From Coriobacteriia bacterium (lineage in GTDB: Bacteria > Actinomycetota > Coriobacteriia > Coriobacteriales > UBA8131), in the NCBI GenBank assembly GCA_009784425.1, contig WRBR01000012.1, forward strand, positions 1-32,487: a DNA stretch of 32,487 bases, written 5' to 3'. The notes beneath the pieces are model-generated. The model was not told the DNA's origin and ran no database searches. It saw only the letters and a program-made list of their open reading frames with translations. A program made the translations under genes and the position numbers. Shown here piece by piece: positions 23,301 to 32,291 of this stretch. Positions within the stretch are counted from its first letter, which is position 1. The number at the start of each line of letters is the position of its first letter.

Positions 23301-24676
23301 GCCAGTTCGGCCCAAACGGTATCAGCCAGGCTTTGAGCCACGTTGTCAGCAATATCTTTTTCTGCTGCCTCAACCATAACTCTTACCAGCGGCTCGGTGC
23401 CGGAGGCGCGTATCAACACACGCCCTCCTCCGCTTGACTGCAACTCTTCTTCTGCCCTTTCTATGGCCGCGGCAATGGCCGCATTCGTATTCAGCGACTC
23501 CCTGTTGGCAATCCTGACGTTGATGAGTGTTTGTGGGTATTTTTTCATGGCCTCATTGGCCAAAATGTCCAGAGACTTGCCGCTGCGCTGCAGAGCTGCC
23601 AGAAGCATCAATGCTGTGACCAGCCCATCGCCGGTGGTGTTGTGCTCAAGAAAGATCATATGGCCGCTTTGCTCGCCGCCTATGGTATAACCGCCCTCGC
23701 GCATGGTTGCCAGCACATTGACATCTCCAACAGGAGTTTGCAAAACCTGCAAGCCGGCCTGCTCCATCGCCTGAACAAAGCCTATGTTGCACATGACCGT
23801 GCTCACCACCGTGTTGCCGGGAATGCCGCGCGTTGCCAGGCGGTCCAAGGCGCAGATAGCCTCAATGTAGTCTCCGTCGATTTCCATGCCGGCGGCGCTT
23901 ACCGCTATCACGCGGTCTGCGTCTCCGTCGTGGGCAATGCCTACGTCTGCGCCGCTGCTTTTGACCAAGTCAACCAGCTGGCTCAGATCTGTTGAGCCGG
24001 ATCCCACGTTGATGACGGATCCGTCACCTGTGTCGTTGATGACAACTACCTCGGCATCCAGGTTGCGCAAGGTTGCAGGCGTTGAGTAGTGAGAGGCACC
24101 GTTGCCGCAATCCACGGCAACTGTGAAGCCTTTAAGCGAGAGTCCTTCTCCTCTAAAAGCTTTTACCGCATGACTCACGTAGCGTTCATGCGCATCAACA
24201 ATCTGCACCGCCCTGCCAATGTCCGTGCCTGTTGGCAGGGGGCCAGAGGTTTCCTTGCTTTTGTTGTTGTCTTGCGCCACCACTGCTTGCAAGGCTGCCT
24301 CAAGCTGGTCTTCTAGCTCGGAGGTGAGCTTAAAGCCTTCTGCGTCAAAGATCTTGATTCCGTTGTATTCCGGAGGATTGTGCGAGGCAGAGATAACCAC
24401 GCCCCCGTTTGCAGCTAGCTCTCGAGTGAGCAGGGCCACTGCCGGGGTGGGGATGACGCCTGCTAAAAGCGCCGTGCCACCGCGCGAGGTAATACCAGCC
24501 ACCAGGGCTGATTCAAGCATATTGCCACTGACTCGTGTGTCTCGCCCTATAACAAGCTTGGGGCCAAGCAGCTGTACCGCTTGGGCTCCCAGAGCAAATG
24601 CCATCTCGCAGGTGAGGTCACGGTTTGCAACACCGCGCACGCCGTCGGTGCCAAAGAGTCGTTTTTTGGTATTCAT
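23297..24676 (-). CDS. glmM: Phosphoglucosamine mutase
   Basis: GlmM converts glucosamine-6-phosphate to glucosamine-1-phosphate for UDP-GlcNAc and peptidoglycan synthesis. KRLFGTDGVRG opens the protein, ISASHNPPEYNGIKIF carries the phosphoserine (S98), DGDADR binds the metal, GEQSGH contacts the sugar, and RASGTEPLVRVMVE binds phosphate. At 459 aa from the ATG at 24676 it has normal length. ATGs at 24682 and 24685 are also possible, because no clear ribosome-binding site decides between them. It leads an operon with the VIEP-repeat protein (ATGA overlap) and the M28-like protein. Confidence 0.95.
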   Translation of the reverse strand: MNTKKRLFGTDGVRGVANRDLTCEMAFALGAQAVQLLGPKLVIGRDTRVSGNMLESALVAGITSRGGTALLAGVIPTPAVALLTRELAANGGVVISASHNPPEYNGIKIFDAEGFKLTSELEDQLEAALQAVVAQDNNKSKETSGPLPTGTDIGRAVQIVDAHERYVSHAVKAFRGEGLSLKGFTVAVDCGNGASHYSTPATLRNLDAEVVVINDTGDGSVINVGSGSTDLSQLVDLVKSSGADVGIAHDGDADRVIAVSAAGMEIDGDYIEAICALDRLATRGIPGNTVVSTVMCNIGFVQAMEQAGLQVLQTPVGDVNVLATMREGGYTIGGEQSGHMIFLEHNTTGDGLVTALMLLAALQRSGKSLDILANEAMKKYPQTLINVRIANRESLNTNAAIAAAIERAEEELQSSGGGRVLIRASGTEPLVRVMVEAAEKDIADNVAQSLADTVWAELA

Positions 24677-24839
24677 GCGCATCATTTTACCATCATGGCC
24701 GTTCTTTGTGTTGAGAACCGCTGTTACTACTGTTGGCAAAGCTACAGTTTTAGTACGCGGTTTATTTCGCGTTTAATGCCGCCAAGGCCGGCGCGTGGCC
24801 GGAGTTGCCATATGGTTGCTTTGGGGAGGCAATTTAAGC

Positions 24840-24867
24840 TTGACTATTGTGATAATGCTGGCATAAT
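24840..24867 (+). promoter_or_regulatory. Sigma70-type promoter upstream of tilS
   Basis: TTGACT (24840-24845) and CATAAT (24862-24867) are separated by 16 bp, the best promoter match in the window. Transcription would start about 250 nt before tilS, leaving a long leader. Confidence 0.6.
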
Positions 24868-25126
24868 GAACACACGTAGGTTGCCTACGGGGAATTGGCG
24901 GCACAGGGTACAACCGAGAGTACTTTAAGGGACAACACTTTAACTTGTTTTTGCAACGTGTCGTTTTGATTGCCATTTCGTGGGTTAGTTGATTGACGCT
25001 AATACTGATGGCCCCCCTCCATCAAAGCCTCTCATCATCTACGACCCTCTCAGAGGAGGGGAGGCTTTTGCATACCACCCCCAAGTTGCAAAGGCCTCCC
25101 TTTCATACATTTAAGGCTCAAGTATC
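24868..25126 (+). promoter_or_regulatory. Candidate structured leader of the tilS operon with mutually exclusive hairpins
   Basis: The leader begins with a short hairpin CGTAGG-TTG-CCTACG (24875-24889). Hairpin A pairs AAAGCCTC (25024-25031) with GAGGCTTT (25061-25068) and has an inner CCCTC/GAGGG stem. Hairpin B pairs GGAGGCTTTTGCA (25060-25072) with TGCAAAGGCCTCC (25087-25099), 13 pairs with one wobble. A and B use the same strand and cannot form together. No family such as a T-box is recognisable, and U-tracts are weak. Confidence 0.5.
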
Positions 25127-26143
25127 ATGACAGTGCAAAAACTCACATCACTCTTAGATAAGGTTGAAGAAAGCTTAGCAATTCTGGGGCTTGACGCGTT
25201 TCAAAGCCCCCGGGTGCTCATGGTAAGTGGTGGCTGTGACTCGGTAGCCCTTTTGCTTCTCATGCATGAACTTTGCCTCAAAGCTCAAGGGAGCACGGAG
25301 GGCCTGCTTGTTTTGCACCTCAATCATCAACTCAGGGGAGAAGAATCCCTGGCTGACGAGCTCTTTGTAGCCAAACTCTGCGAGCAGCTTGGCGTTGCCT
25401 GCAGAACAGAGCGCCGAGATGTTGCGGCTTATGCAAAGGAGGCCGGCCTGGGCATTGAGCAAGCTGGTCGTGCTCTGCGCTATGAGTTGGCAGAAGCCGC
25501 CCGGACATCTCTCGCACAAGGCTTCATCCTCACCGCACACACCGCAGACGACAGAGCCGAGACCTTGCTTCAGCGCCTGATAGTAGGCGGGGGCAGCAGC
25601 TCGCTGGCCTCTATCCCCAAACGCAACGGATACGTTGTGAGGCCGCTTTTGGATTGCACCAAACAGGAACTCCAAAGCTTTGTCACCCAAAAGAACCTGC
25701 CCATTAACGGCTGCCTCTGGCGCGAGGATGCCACGAATCGTGACACCCAACAGTCACGAGCTTTTGTACGCCACGAGCTTCTGCCTCTTTTGGCCGAGCG
25801 CAACCCTCGCATCATCGAAAGCCTCAATCGCACAGCCGAGATACTCACCTCAGAAAGCATCTGGCTTGACGAGCAGGCTCTAAAGCTGCTGCCACTCACC
25901 CAAGACTCTTTCAGTGCACCCCTGCCGCTACTGCGCCGCGCCATTTATCTGGCCTGCAATAAGGCCATCCAAGAATTAGCGCCCCAGGCTCGCATCACCT
26001 TTGAACAGGTTGAACTCATAGCCCGGCAAGGCAGCACCCCCGGCTTTGCCTGCCAAATCCCCGGCGGCATCGAAGTCCGCAACACAGGTGGGCAGCTCAG
26101 CTTTGTCAAAGCCAAGCCCCCCAAACACGACCCCCGAGCGTGA
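25127..26143 (+). CDS. tilS: tRNA(Ile)-lysidine synthetase
   Basis: TilS attaches lysine to C34 of tRNA-Ile(CAU), using ATP, so that it reads AUA. The PP-loop ATP motif SGGCDS is at 34-39. LHLNHQLRGEES, AGLGIEQAGRALRYE and LTAHTADDRAETLLQRL are the family blocks, followed by GYVVRPLL and the C-terminal helical domain. At 338 aa it is on the short side, with a reduced C-terminal region. Upstream is a long leader and the ribosome-binding site is weak (AAGG). A palindromic element begins 9 nt after the stop. Confidence 0.94.
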   Translation: MTVQKLTSLLDKVEESLAILGLDAFQSPRVLMVSGGCDSVALLLLMHELCLKAQGSTEGLLVLHLNHQLRGEESLADELFVAKLCEQLGVACRTERRDVAAYAKEAGLGIEQAGRALRYELAEAARTSLAQGFILTAHTADDRAETLLQRLIVGGGSSSLASIPKRNGYVVRPLLDCTKQELQSFVTQKNLPINGCLWREDATNRDTQQSRAFVRHELLPLLAERNPRIIESLNRTAEILTSESIWLDEQALKLLPLTQDSFSAPLPLLRRAIYLACNKAIQELAPQARITFEQVELIARQGSTPGFACQIPGGIEVRNTGGQLSFVKAKPPKHDPRA

Positions 26144-26151
26144 CTGCCTCA

Positions 26152-26351
26152 AGGGGACGGGGAAGGTGACTCAGTGGGACCGAGGGACGGGCTTGGTGTG
26201 GTACAGGAGGGACGGGGTTGGTGTACCACTTTTTGCCGAGGCAAAAAGTGGTACACCAACCCCGTCCCTCCTGTACCACACCAAGCCCGTCCCTCCTGTA
26301 CCACACCAAGCCCCGTCCCGCGGTCCCACTGAGTCACCTTCCTCGTCCCCA
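26152..26351. repeat. Palindromic GGGACGGGG element, copy 5 (between tilS and hpt)
   Basis: A perfect 114-nt palindrome runs from 26182 to 26295, centred on TTTTTGCC-GA-GGCAAAAA. It is enclosed by an outer arm pair (26152-26182 and 26321-26350) with a TGACTCAGTGGGACC edge. The right side carries one extra module of about 25 nt, a near-tandem duplicate of CCTGTACCACACCAAG plus core. Inner modules have GGTAC edges as in copies 1 and 3. Confidence 0.95.
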
Positions 26352-26432
26352 TGTGTTCTCCTCAAAAACGGTTCTGTAACTATATTCGCTTCATACCCTG
26401 CCAAAATGCCCAATAACAGATACAATAAGCGC

Positions 26433-26450
26433 TTGAGCCTGTCGGCTCAA
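26433..26450 (+). terminator. Hairpin upstream of hpt, possible terminator
   Basis: TTGAGCC (26433-26439) pairs perfectly with GGCTCAA (26444-26450) over a TGTC loop. AATGACTTTTT follows. It could end tilS transcripts or stabilise the hpt message. The T-run is offset, so the call is tentative. Confidence 0.45.
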
Positions 26451-26495
26451 AATGACTTTTTATCGCTCAAAGAGAACTGAGGGAGCTACGGTAGC

Positions 26496-27062
26496 ATGCA
26501 AGATCAAGAAGAGAGGGCCTTGCCCCCCGAGATTTGCAAGGTTATTTTTAACGAAGAGCAAATCCAGGAGGCTGTTGCGCGCATAGGCGAGCAGATAACC
26601 CGCGACTACGCCGGGCAGAAAGTTTTGCTCGTTACCGTGCTTAAGGGAGCGTTTATCTTTATGGCCGATTTGGTGCGCGCTATCAAGGGGCATGTAGAGA
26701 TTGACTTTATGGCGGTGTCGAGCTACGGCAGCGGAGCAAAGAGCTCTGGCGTTGTGCGCATCATCAAGGATCTTAACGTTTCTGTTGAAGGGCGTCACAT
26801 CATCATTGTTGAGGATATTTTGGACAGCGGGCTCACCCTTAAGTACCTGCTCAAGAATCTCAAGAGCCGCGGCCCCTTGTCAATAGAGGTTGCAACCCTG
26901 CTCTTCAAAGAAGGCAAGCAACAGACCAACGTCCACTGCAAGTACGTAGGCCTCATCTGCCCGGATGAGTTTGTCGTAGGATACGGGCTGGATTACGAGG
27001 AGAATTATCGTAATCTTTCTTACATTGGAGTGCTTGATCCTGAAGCCTATGAAGTTTTTTAG
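26496..27062 (+). CDS. hpt: Hypoxanthine phosphoribosyltransferase
   Basis: Hpt makes IMP from hypoxanthine and PRPP in purine salvage, and usually also accepts guanine. At 188 aa it has standard length. VTVLKGAFIFMADL holds the PPi loop, SYGSG the flexible loop, and IIIVEDILDSGLTL (102-115) the PRPP signature. VGYGLDYEENYRNLSYIGVL is the base-binding C-terminus. GAGGGAG lies before the ATG. The tilS-hpt-ftsH order is widely conserved, but here a 200-nt palindromic element separates it from tilS. Confidence 0.96.
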   Translation: MQDQEERALPPEICKVIFNEEQIQEAVARIGEQITRDYAGQKVLLVTVLKGAFIFMADLVRAIKGHVEIDFMAVSSYGSGAKSSGVVRIIKDLNVSVEGRHIIIVEDILDSGLTLKYLLKNLKSRGPLSIEVATLLFKEGKQQTNVHCKYVGLICPDEFVVGYGLDYEENYRNLSYIGVLDPEAYEVF

Positions 27063-27167
27063 CGTGCAAAAGAGGCTGAATCTCTGCAGCAGCGCAGCTT
27101 TGAAGCAGAGAGAACAGCACCGTGTATTAACAGACAACGTGGGTATTACAAGAAAAGGACAGTGCGT

Positions 27168-29594
27168 GTGAAGAATCCAAAAGCCAGGACTTGGATAATA
27201 TACGGAATTCTTGCAGCAATCCTGATATTCCTGATTGGCAGCCAGCTTAACAGCATGGGGCAAGAGGCCACGCAGCCTGACACGCTCACCACCAGTGAGT
27301 TTGTAGCTGCAGTTGAAGACAACCGGGTGACCGAAGTCACTTACAATGCAGCCAACGGTGCTCTCAGCGGCTATTATCTGGTTGAGGACGGCAGCGCAGA
27401 AGGTGAGACCCGTGCCTTTGTTGCCACCTTTGTGGGCGAGGACACCCTTAATGCCTTGATGAATTCTCATCCTCGGATTAATTACGACATTATCATCTCC
27501 GACCCAAATTTCTGGACCGGCATGCTCTGGTACATCATTCCGCTTGCCTTTATCATTATCATTTTCATTTTCATCTTTACCCAGTTCAATAACGCCAACA
27601 ACCGACAGATGAACTTTGGTAAGAACAAGGGCAAAAAGGCCATTGAAGAGCGTCCTAAAACCCGGTTTTCTGATGTGGCCGGCATTGACGAGGCGGTAGA
27701 AGAGCTGCAGGAGATTAAGGAATTTCTCTCCACCCCGCAGCGTTTTCTTGAGCTGGGAGCAAAGATTCCCCGAGGTGTTTTGCTCGTGGGGCCTCCGGGA
27801 ACCGGCAAAACGCTGCTTGCGCGTGCCGTAGCCGGTGAGGCGGGTGCGCCATTTTTCTCGATATCCGGCTCGGACTTTGTGGAGATGTTTGTGGGCGTGG
27901 GCGCCTCGCGCGTGAGGGATCTGTTTGAGAAGGCCAAGGAGGTTTCTCCTTCTATCATCTTCATCGACGAGATTGATGCCGTGGGCCGCCAGAGAGGCGC
28001 GGGTCTGGGAGGCGGACATGACGAGCGCGAGCAAACGCTCAACCAGCTGCTGGTAGAGATGGACGGCTTTGAGGAGAATTCCTCGGTCATCTTGATTGCG
28101 GCAACCAACCGCGTGGACATCCTTGACCCAGCGCTCTTGCGCCCCGGGCGCTTTGACCGTCAGATTGTGGTGGACAGACCCGACCTCAAAGGCCGCGAGC
28201 AGATTCTGCGCGTACACGGACAAGGCAAGCCGCTGGCACACAGCGTTGACCTGGAAGCCCTTGCCAAGCTGACCCCCGGCTTTACCGGTGCAGACCTGGC
28301 AAACCTGATGAACGAGGCTGCCCTGCTCACCGCGCGCAAGAACAAAAAGCTCATCACCATGACCGAGCTCTCCGAGGCTATGGAGCGCGAGATTGCCGGC
28401 CCTGAGCGCAAAGGTCGCATTATCACCGACAGAGAAAAGCGCATCATTGCCTATCACGAAAGTGGCCACGCCCTGGTGGGGCATGTGCTGGAGAACTCGG
28501 ATCCGGTGCATAAGATTTCTATCATCAGCCGCGGGCATGCCCTGGGCTACACGCTCTCGCTTCCCGGCGAGGACCGCTTTTTGAATTCGCGCGAAGAGAT
28601 GTATGACGACCTAGCCGTCTTCCTTGGCGGGCGGGTAGCCGAAGAGCTCTTCTGTAACGACATCACCACCGGCGCCTCCAACGACTTGGAGCGTGCCACC
28701 AAGATGGCTCGCCAGATGGTCACCCGCTACGGCATGACCGACGAGCTGGGCACCCAGGTATACGGCCAAGCCAATCATGAGGTTTTCTTGGGCCGTGACT
28801 ATGGTGCTACGCCTGACTACTCCAACGAAACTGCCCGCAGGATTGATGAAGAGGTTGCCAAGATCATGCGCAAGGCTCATGAGCGGGCAAACGCTGTGCT
28901 CGATGAGCGCCGAGATCAGATGGAGCTCATGACCAAGGTCTTGCTTGAGCGCGAGACGGTAGAGGGCGAGGCTCTTGAGGCCCTGTTGAATAACAAGTGG
29001 GATGAATACCTTGAAAACGAAGAGGAAATTCTGGCACGCAAGGCCGAGGCGCTGCGCAAGCAGGAAGAAGAAGACGAGCGCAAGCGAGCCGAGGCAGCAG
29101 CACTTGCCAAGGCACAAGCCGAGGCAGAAGCCGCACAGGGAGCGCCTGGCTCCGGTGTTGGTGCTGGTGCTGGCTCCGGCTCTGGCAGCAGAGTTGGCCC
29201 CGATGGGCTGGCCGTAAACCAAGACGGCAAGCGCTATACCCTCGAAGATGTTTTTGCCGGGCGCGTGCGCCTCGAAGACCTGATGGGCGCGCAGAAGCCC
29301 CCGTCTTCCGGTGAACCACCTTCGGCTGAGCCACCTTCGGCTGAGCCGCCAGCAGACCCCTTCTCTGTTGAGCCTTCTTCTAGCGGAGAGGCGCCTGCTG
29401 CTCTTGATGAGAAAGAGGCTTCCTCGGAGCCTTCCGCAGAAAAAATCTCCCCTGCTGAGCCTGCCTCAGCAGCTTCTCTCCCAGAGCAGCCTTCAGGAGA
29501 CCCCGCTAGAGATGTGCCTCTTGAAGATAAACCTAAGCCCAAAAAACAATGCTCCAAAACTAAAACTTCAACTCCAGAGGATTCAGATGATTGA
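27168..29594 (+). CDS. ftsH: ATP-dependent zinc metalloprotease FtsH with long C-terminal extension
   Basis: FtsH is a membrane-anchored hexameric AAA+ protease. TM helices lie at about 8-25 and 119-137. The Walker A motif GPPGTGKT (208-215), Walker B IIFIDEID, arginine-finger region and HESGH zinc site (about 430-434) are all present. The GTG at 27168 is preferred to 27162 because AAGGA lies 8 nt before it. Residues after about 604 form a 200-residue extension with a Glu/Arg/Ala-rich helix, a GSGSG linker, a [21 protein letters not shown] motif and a Pro/Ser/Glu-rich tail. Typical proteins stop near 620-650. It overlaps folE by 8 nt. Confidence 0.96.
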   Translation: MKNPKARTWIIYGILAAILIFLIGSQLNSMGQEATQPDTLTTSEFVAAVEDNRVTEVTYNAANGALSGYYLVEDGSAEGETRAFVATFVGEDTLNALMNSHPRINYDIIISDPNFWTGMLWYIIPLAFIIIIFIFIFTQFNNANNRQMNFGKNKGKKAIEERPKTRFSDVAGIDEAVEELQEIKEFLSTPQRFLELGAKIPRGVLLVGPPGTGKTLLARAVAGEAGAPFFSISGSDFVEMFVGVGASRVRDLFEKAKEVSPSIIFIDEIDAVGRQRGAGLGGGHDEREQTLNQLLVEMDGFEENSSVILIAATNRVDILDPALLRPGRFDRQIVVDRPDLKGREQILRVHGQGKPLAHSVDLEALAKLTPGFTGADLANLMNEAALLTARKNKKLITMTELSEAMEREIAGPERKGRIITDREKRIIAYHESGHALVGHVLENSDPVHKISIISRGHALGYTLSLPGEDRFLNSREEMYDDLAVFLGGRVAEELFCNDITTGASNDLERATKMARQMVTRYGMTDELGTQVYGQANHEVFLGRDYGATPDYSNETARRIDEEVAKIMRKAHERANAVLDERRDQMELMTKVLLERETVEGEALEALLNNKWDEYLENEEEILARKAEALRKQEEEDERKRAEAAALAKAQAEAEAAQGAPGSGVGAGAGSGSGSRVGPDGLAVNQDGKRYTLEDVFAGRVRLEDLMGAQKPPSSGEPPSAEPPSAEPPADPFSVEPSSSGEAPAALDEKEASSEPSAEKISPAEPASAASLPEQPSGDPARDVPLEDKPKPKKQCSKTKTSTPEDSDD

Positions 29595-30153
29595 TACCGC
29601 CAAGATTGAAGAGGGCGTTAGCCTGATCCTTGAAGGCATAGGAGAAGACCCCACGCGAGACGGACTGCAGCTCACGCCCGAGCGAGTGGCTCGCATGTAT
29701 GCCGAGGTGCTCCAGGGTGTGGACCAAGATGCTAAGGAGTTCTTTGCCACAACCTTTGAAGAGGGCCACCGAGAGCTGGTGCTGGTTAAGGATATCCCCT
29801 TTTATTCGCTCTGCGAACACCACCTTGTTCCCTTTTTTGGCCTTGCCCACGTGGCCTATGTGCCCGGCACTGCCGGCAAGATCTGTGGGCTTTCAAAGCT
29901 GGCACGCACCGTTGATGTCTTTGCGAGGCGCCTGCAGGTGCAAGAACGCCTCACCGGCCAAATAGCCAACACCTTGGTTGAGTGCCTGGAGCCTAACGGT
30001 GTCATAGTGGTAATTGAGGCCGAGCATCTCTGCATGAGCATGCGCGGAGTTAAAAAGCCTGGCTCAAAAACCATAACCTCAGCGGTTAGAGGCTCCTTTG
30101 AGACCTCTGAAAAAGTCCGCGCCGAGGCCCTGAGCCTCATATTTGCAAAATAG
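29587..30153 (+). CDS. folE: GTP cyclohydrolase I
   Basis: FolE converts GTP to 7,8-dihydroneopterin triphosphate, the first step of folate synthesis. At 188 aa, the zinc ligands C76, H79 and C149 appear in [12 protein letters not shown] and [10 protein letters not shown], with [17 protein letters not shown] and [23 protein letters not shown] in family order. The ATG at 29587 lies within the ftsH end, preceded by AGAGGA, and matches the usual N-terminus. A longer in-frame extension upstream reads through the ftsH tail and is not credible. Confidence 0.96.
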   Translation: MIDTAKIEEGVSLILEGIGEDPTRDGLQLTPERVARMYAEVLQGVDQDAKEFFATTFEEGHRELVLVKDIPFYSLCEHHLVPFFGLAHVAYVPGTAGKICGLSKLARTVDVFARRLQVQERLTGQIANTLVECLEPNGVIVVIEAEHLCMSMRGVKKPGSKTITSAVRGSFETSEKVRAEALSLIFAK

Positions 30154-30186
30154 CAGCTCACCGGGATTTTGAATGGAGCGTTAAAA

Positions 30187-31035
30187 ATGGAGCAGAGTGC
30201 TTTGCATACCTGGCGCTGTGGCTCTTTTTGCTTTGAGCAAAGGCGGCCGTTGGTTATGGGTGTTTTGAATGTTACCCCGGACTCCTTTAGCGATGGAGGC
30301 CAGTTTTCCAAGGCCACCGCTGCTCTCGATCATGCCTCTAGCATGCTGGAGGCAGGTGCAGACATCATCGAGGTGGGCGGCGAATCAACCCGGCCGGGCT
30401 CTCAGGAGATTGCCCCTGACGAGGAGCTGGCGCGCATCTTGCCTGTGGTAGAGACCTTGGTGATGCAGGGTGTTTGTGTTGCCGTTGACTCTCGGCGCCC
30501 CCAGGTAATCAAAGCTTGCTTGGAGCACGGTGCTTCGATAATCAACGATATCTCCGGGTTTACCAATCCCGCTATGCTGGAGCTGGCTGCCCAGAGCAAG
30601 GCAGGCTGCGTGGTTATGCACATGCAGGGACAGCCTCAGACTATGCAGGATAATCCCCAGTATGACAACGTGGTTTTAGAGATAGGCGAGTTTTTGCTCA
30701 CGCAGGCTCATCTGCTGGTTGACAGCGGCGTTGAAGCTGCGCGCATTTGCATTGATCCCGGGCCCGGCTTTGGCAAGAACTACAGCCAGAATCTGGAGCT
30801 CCTGCAAAACACGGCTTATTTTGCCAACCTCGGCTCCCCTCCTTTTTTACTTATGTCTGCCTGGTCGCGCAAGCGATTCATCGGTGAAATTACCGGCGAA
30901 GAGGTCCCCTCAAAACGAGTTGCCGGCTCGGTTGCCGCGGCGCTCTACACTGCTGAGCGGGGCGCCGGTGTTTTGCGCGTTCACGATGTTGAGGCTGTTG
31001 TTCAGGCGCTCAAGGTCTGGGATGCTTTGCGATGA
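30187..31035 (+). CDS. folP: Dihydropteroate synthase
   Basis: FolP joins 6-hydroxymethyl-dihydropterin diphosphate with p-aminobenzoate and is the sulfonamide target. MGVLNVTPDSFSDGG (24-38), EVGGESTRPGS, VDSRRPQV, INDISGF and DPGPGFGKN are all clear. The second signature near the end (SAWSRKRFIG) has Ala-Trp where many have Gly-x-S-R-K. GGAG 8 nt before the ATG at 30187 supports this start over a TTG at 30169. Its stop overlaps folK as ATGA, with no folB between. Confidence 0.95.
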   Translation: MEQSALHTWRCGSFCFEQRRPLVMGVLNVTPDSFSDGGQFSKATAALDHASSMLEAGADIIEVGGESTRPGSQEIAPDEELARILPVVETLVMQGVCVAVDSRRPQVIKACLEHGASIINDISGFTNPAMLELAAQSKAGCVVMHMQGQPQTMQDNPQYDNVVLEIGEFLLTQAHLLVDSGVEAARICIDPGPGFGKNYSQNLELLQNTAYFANLGSPPFLLMSAWSRKRFIGEITGEEVPSKRVAGSVAAALYTAERGAGVLRVHDVEAVVQALKVWDALR

Positions 31036-32291
31036 GCAGTCGGCAGGTTATTATTGCGCTGGGTTCAAATCTAGGCGAGAGTGCTCTCACGCTCTCTGCT
31101 GCTGCAGAACGTATTTCTGCTTTACCAGATACCAAACTGCTTGCCCTAAGCAGCATCTACAACTCAAAGCCGGCTGAAGTTCTCAACCAGCCCAATTTCA
31201 CAAATGCCGTTTTGCTGGCTGAAACTGCCCTGGAGCCCTGGGATCTCCTGCGTGCTTTGCAGGGTATCGAAGCAGAGTTTGGCCGCATGCGCGAGGGAGA
31301 GACTTATGTGCCCTACGGGCCACGCACCCTCGACCTAGACATCATCGACATTGAAGGCGTTGTTATGAATGACCCCGAACTTACCCTGCCTCACCCCAAG
31401 GCCCTTCTGAGAGACTTTGTGGTCACACCCCTGTTAGAGATAAGCCCCAACCACGTCCTGGCCAATCAAAAAGTGGTAACCACCGCTTTGGTAGATTGCG
31501 GGGACATCGTGACTCATGGGGACGGGGAAAGTGACTCACTTTCGCAGAAAGTGAGTCACTTTCCCCGTCCCCATGAGTCACCCCGTCCCCATGAGTCACC
31601 AAACCGCAAAGGTAGCCTATCTGTGTGTGCCACGCCTATCGGCAACCTTGGCGATATTACCCTGCGCGTCTTGGAAACGCTGCGTGCTGCTGGCATCATT
31701 TATTGTGAGGACACGCGGGTGACCCAAAAGCTCACTGCGCGCTACAATATTGACACTCCGCTGAGGCGCGCAGACGCCCACAAGCTGCCTGAACTCCTCC
31801 CCACAATTCTTGCCCAGCTTGAAGAAGGGCTACACCTTGCCTATGTGAGCGACGCAGGCATGCCCGGCATTTCTGACCCCGGCGGCCTTTTGGTTGCCGC
31901 GGTGCGTGAGGCCGGGTTTGCAGTTGAGGTGCTTCCCGGAGCGAGCGCTCTCACAACGGCTCTGGCAGCCAGTGGCATCAAAGCGCAAAATCACTACTTT
32001 GGAGCTTATTTTCCTCGCAAGGCCGGCGCTGGCAGACGCTTGCTTGAAAGCCTTGCGAGCCTTGAAAACACCGTGCTCGTTTTTTACGAATCGGTACATC
32101 GCACAGCAAAAACCCTGAACCTGATAGCCGAGGTGCTCCCCACAAGCCACGTGGTAATGGCACGCGAACTCACCAAGCTACACGAGGAACTCCTCTCCGG
32201 AATAGCCCCGGACGTTGCCGCCGAAATCACCAAGCGCATTGACGCAGGCCAAAAGCTCAAAGGCGAAGTGGTTTTACTCATTGCTCCCTAG
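31032..32291 (+). CDS. folK/rsmI: Fused HPPK (FolK) - 16S rRNA methyltransferase RsmI, joined through a palindromic repeat
   Basis: One 419-aa frame encodes two enzymes. Residues 1-158 are FolK, which pyrophosphorylates 6-hydroxymethyl-dihydropterin: ALGSNLGES (9-17), YGPRTLDLDI (95-104), HPKALLRDFVV (121-131). Residues 191-419 are RsmI, which 2'-O-methylates C1402 of 16S rRNA: CATPIGNLGDIT (199-210), CEDTRVTQKL, VSDAGMPGISDPG, LPGASALTTALAASG, FYESVHR. The link (159-190, with PRPHESPRPHESP) is entirely encoded by a TGACTCA-type GGGACGGGG palindrome. RsmI ends right after the methyltransferase fold (GEVVLLIAP), without the small C-terminal domain seen in E. coli RsmI. Whether both activities remain, or an internal start frees RsmI, cannot be told. 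Confidence 0.9.
   Translation: MSSRQVIIALGSNLGESALTLSAAAERISALPDTKLLALSSIYNSKPAEVLNQPNFTNAVLLAETALEPWDLLRALQGIEAEFGRMREGETYVPYGPRTLDLDIIDIEGVVMNDPELTLPHPKALLRDFVVTPLLEISPNHVLANQKVVTTALVDCGDIVTHGDGESDSLSQKVSHFPRPHESPRPHESPNRKGSLSVCATPIGNLGDITLRVLETLRAAGIIYCEDTRVTQKLTARYNIDTPLRRADAHKLPELLPTILAQLEEGLHLAYVSDAGMPGISDPGGLLVAAVREAGFAVEVLPGASALTTALAASGIKAQNHYFGAYFPRKAGAGRRLLESLASLENTVLVFYESVHRTAKTLNLIAEVLPTSHVVMARELTKLHEELLSGIAPDVAAEITKRIDAGQKLKGEVVLLIAP
31509..31600. repeat. Palindromic GGGACGGGG element, copy 6 (forms the folK-rsmI junction)
   Basis: A perfect palindrome runs from 31509 to 31581 with a 5-nt loop and 34-nt arms. Each arm is GTGACTCATG + GGGACGGGG core + GTGACTCAC. A further CCCCGTCCCCATGAGTCACC module follows on the right (to 31600), so the arms have one and two cores. 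It is translated in frame as about 31 residues. Confidence 0.96.

Noticed and set aside
26880-28538. 552-aa open frame antisense to hpt and ftsH
   Set aside because: It lies opposite two clearly conserved genes and has no family signature; codon-bias artefact.
29311-29586. N-terminal extension of folE through the ftsH tail
   Set aside because: FolE begins normally at 29587; the extra frame encodes a Leu/Ser-rich shadow of the ftsH tail.
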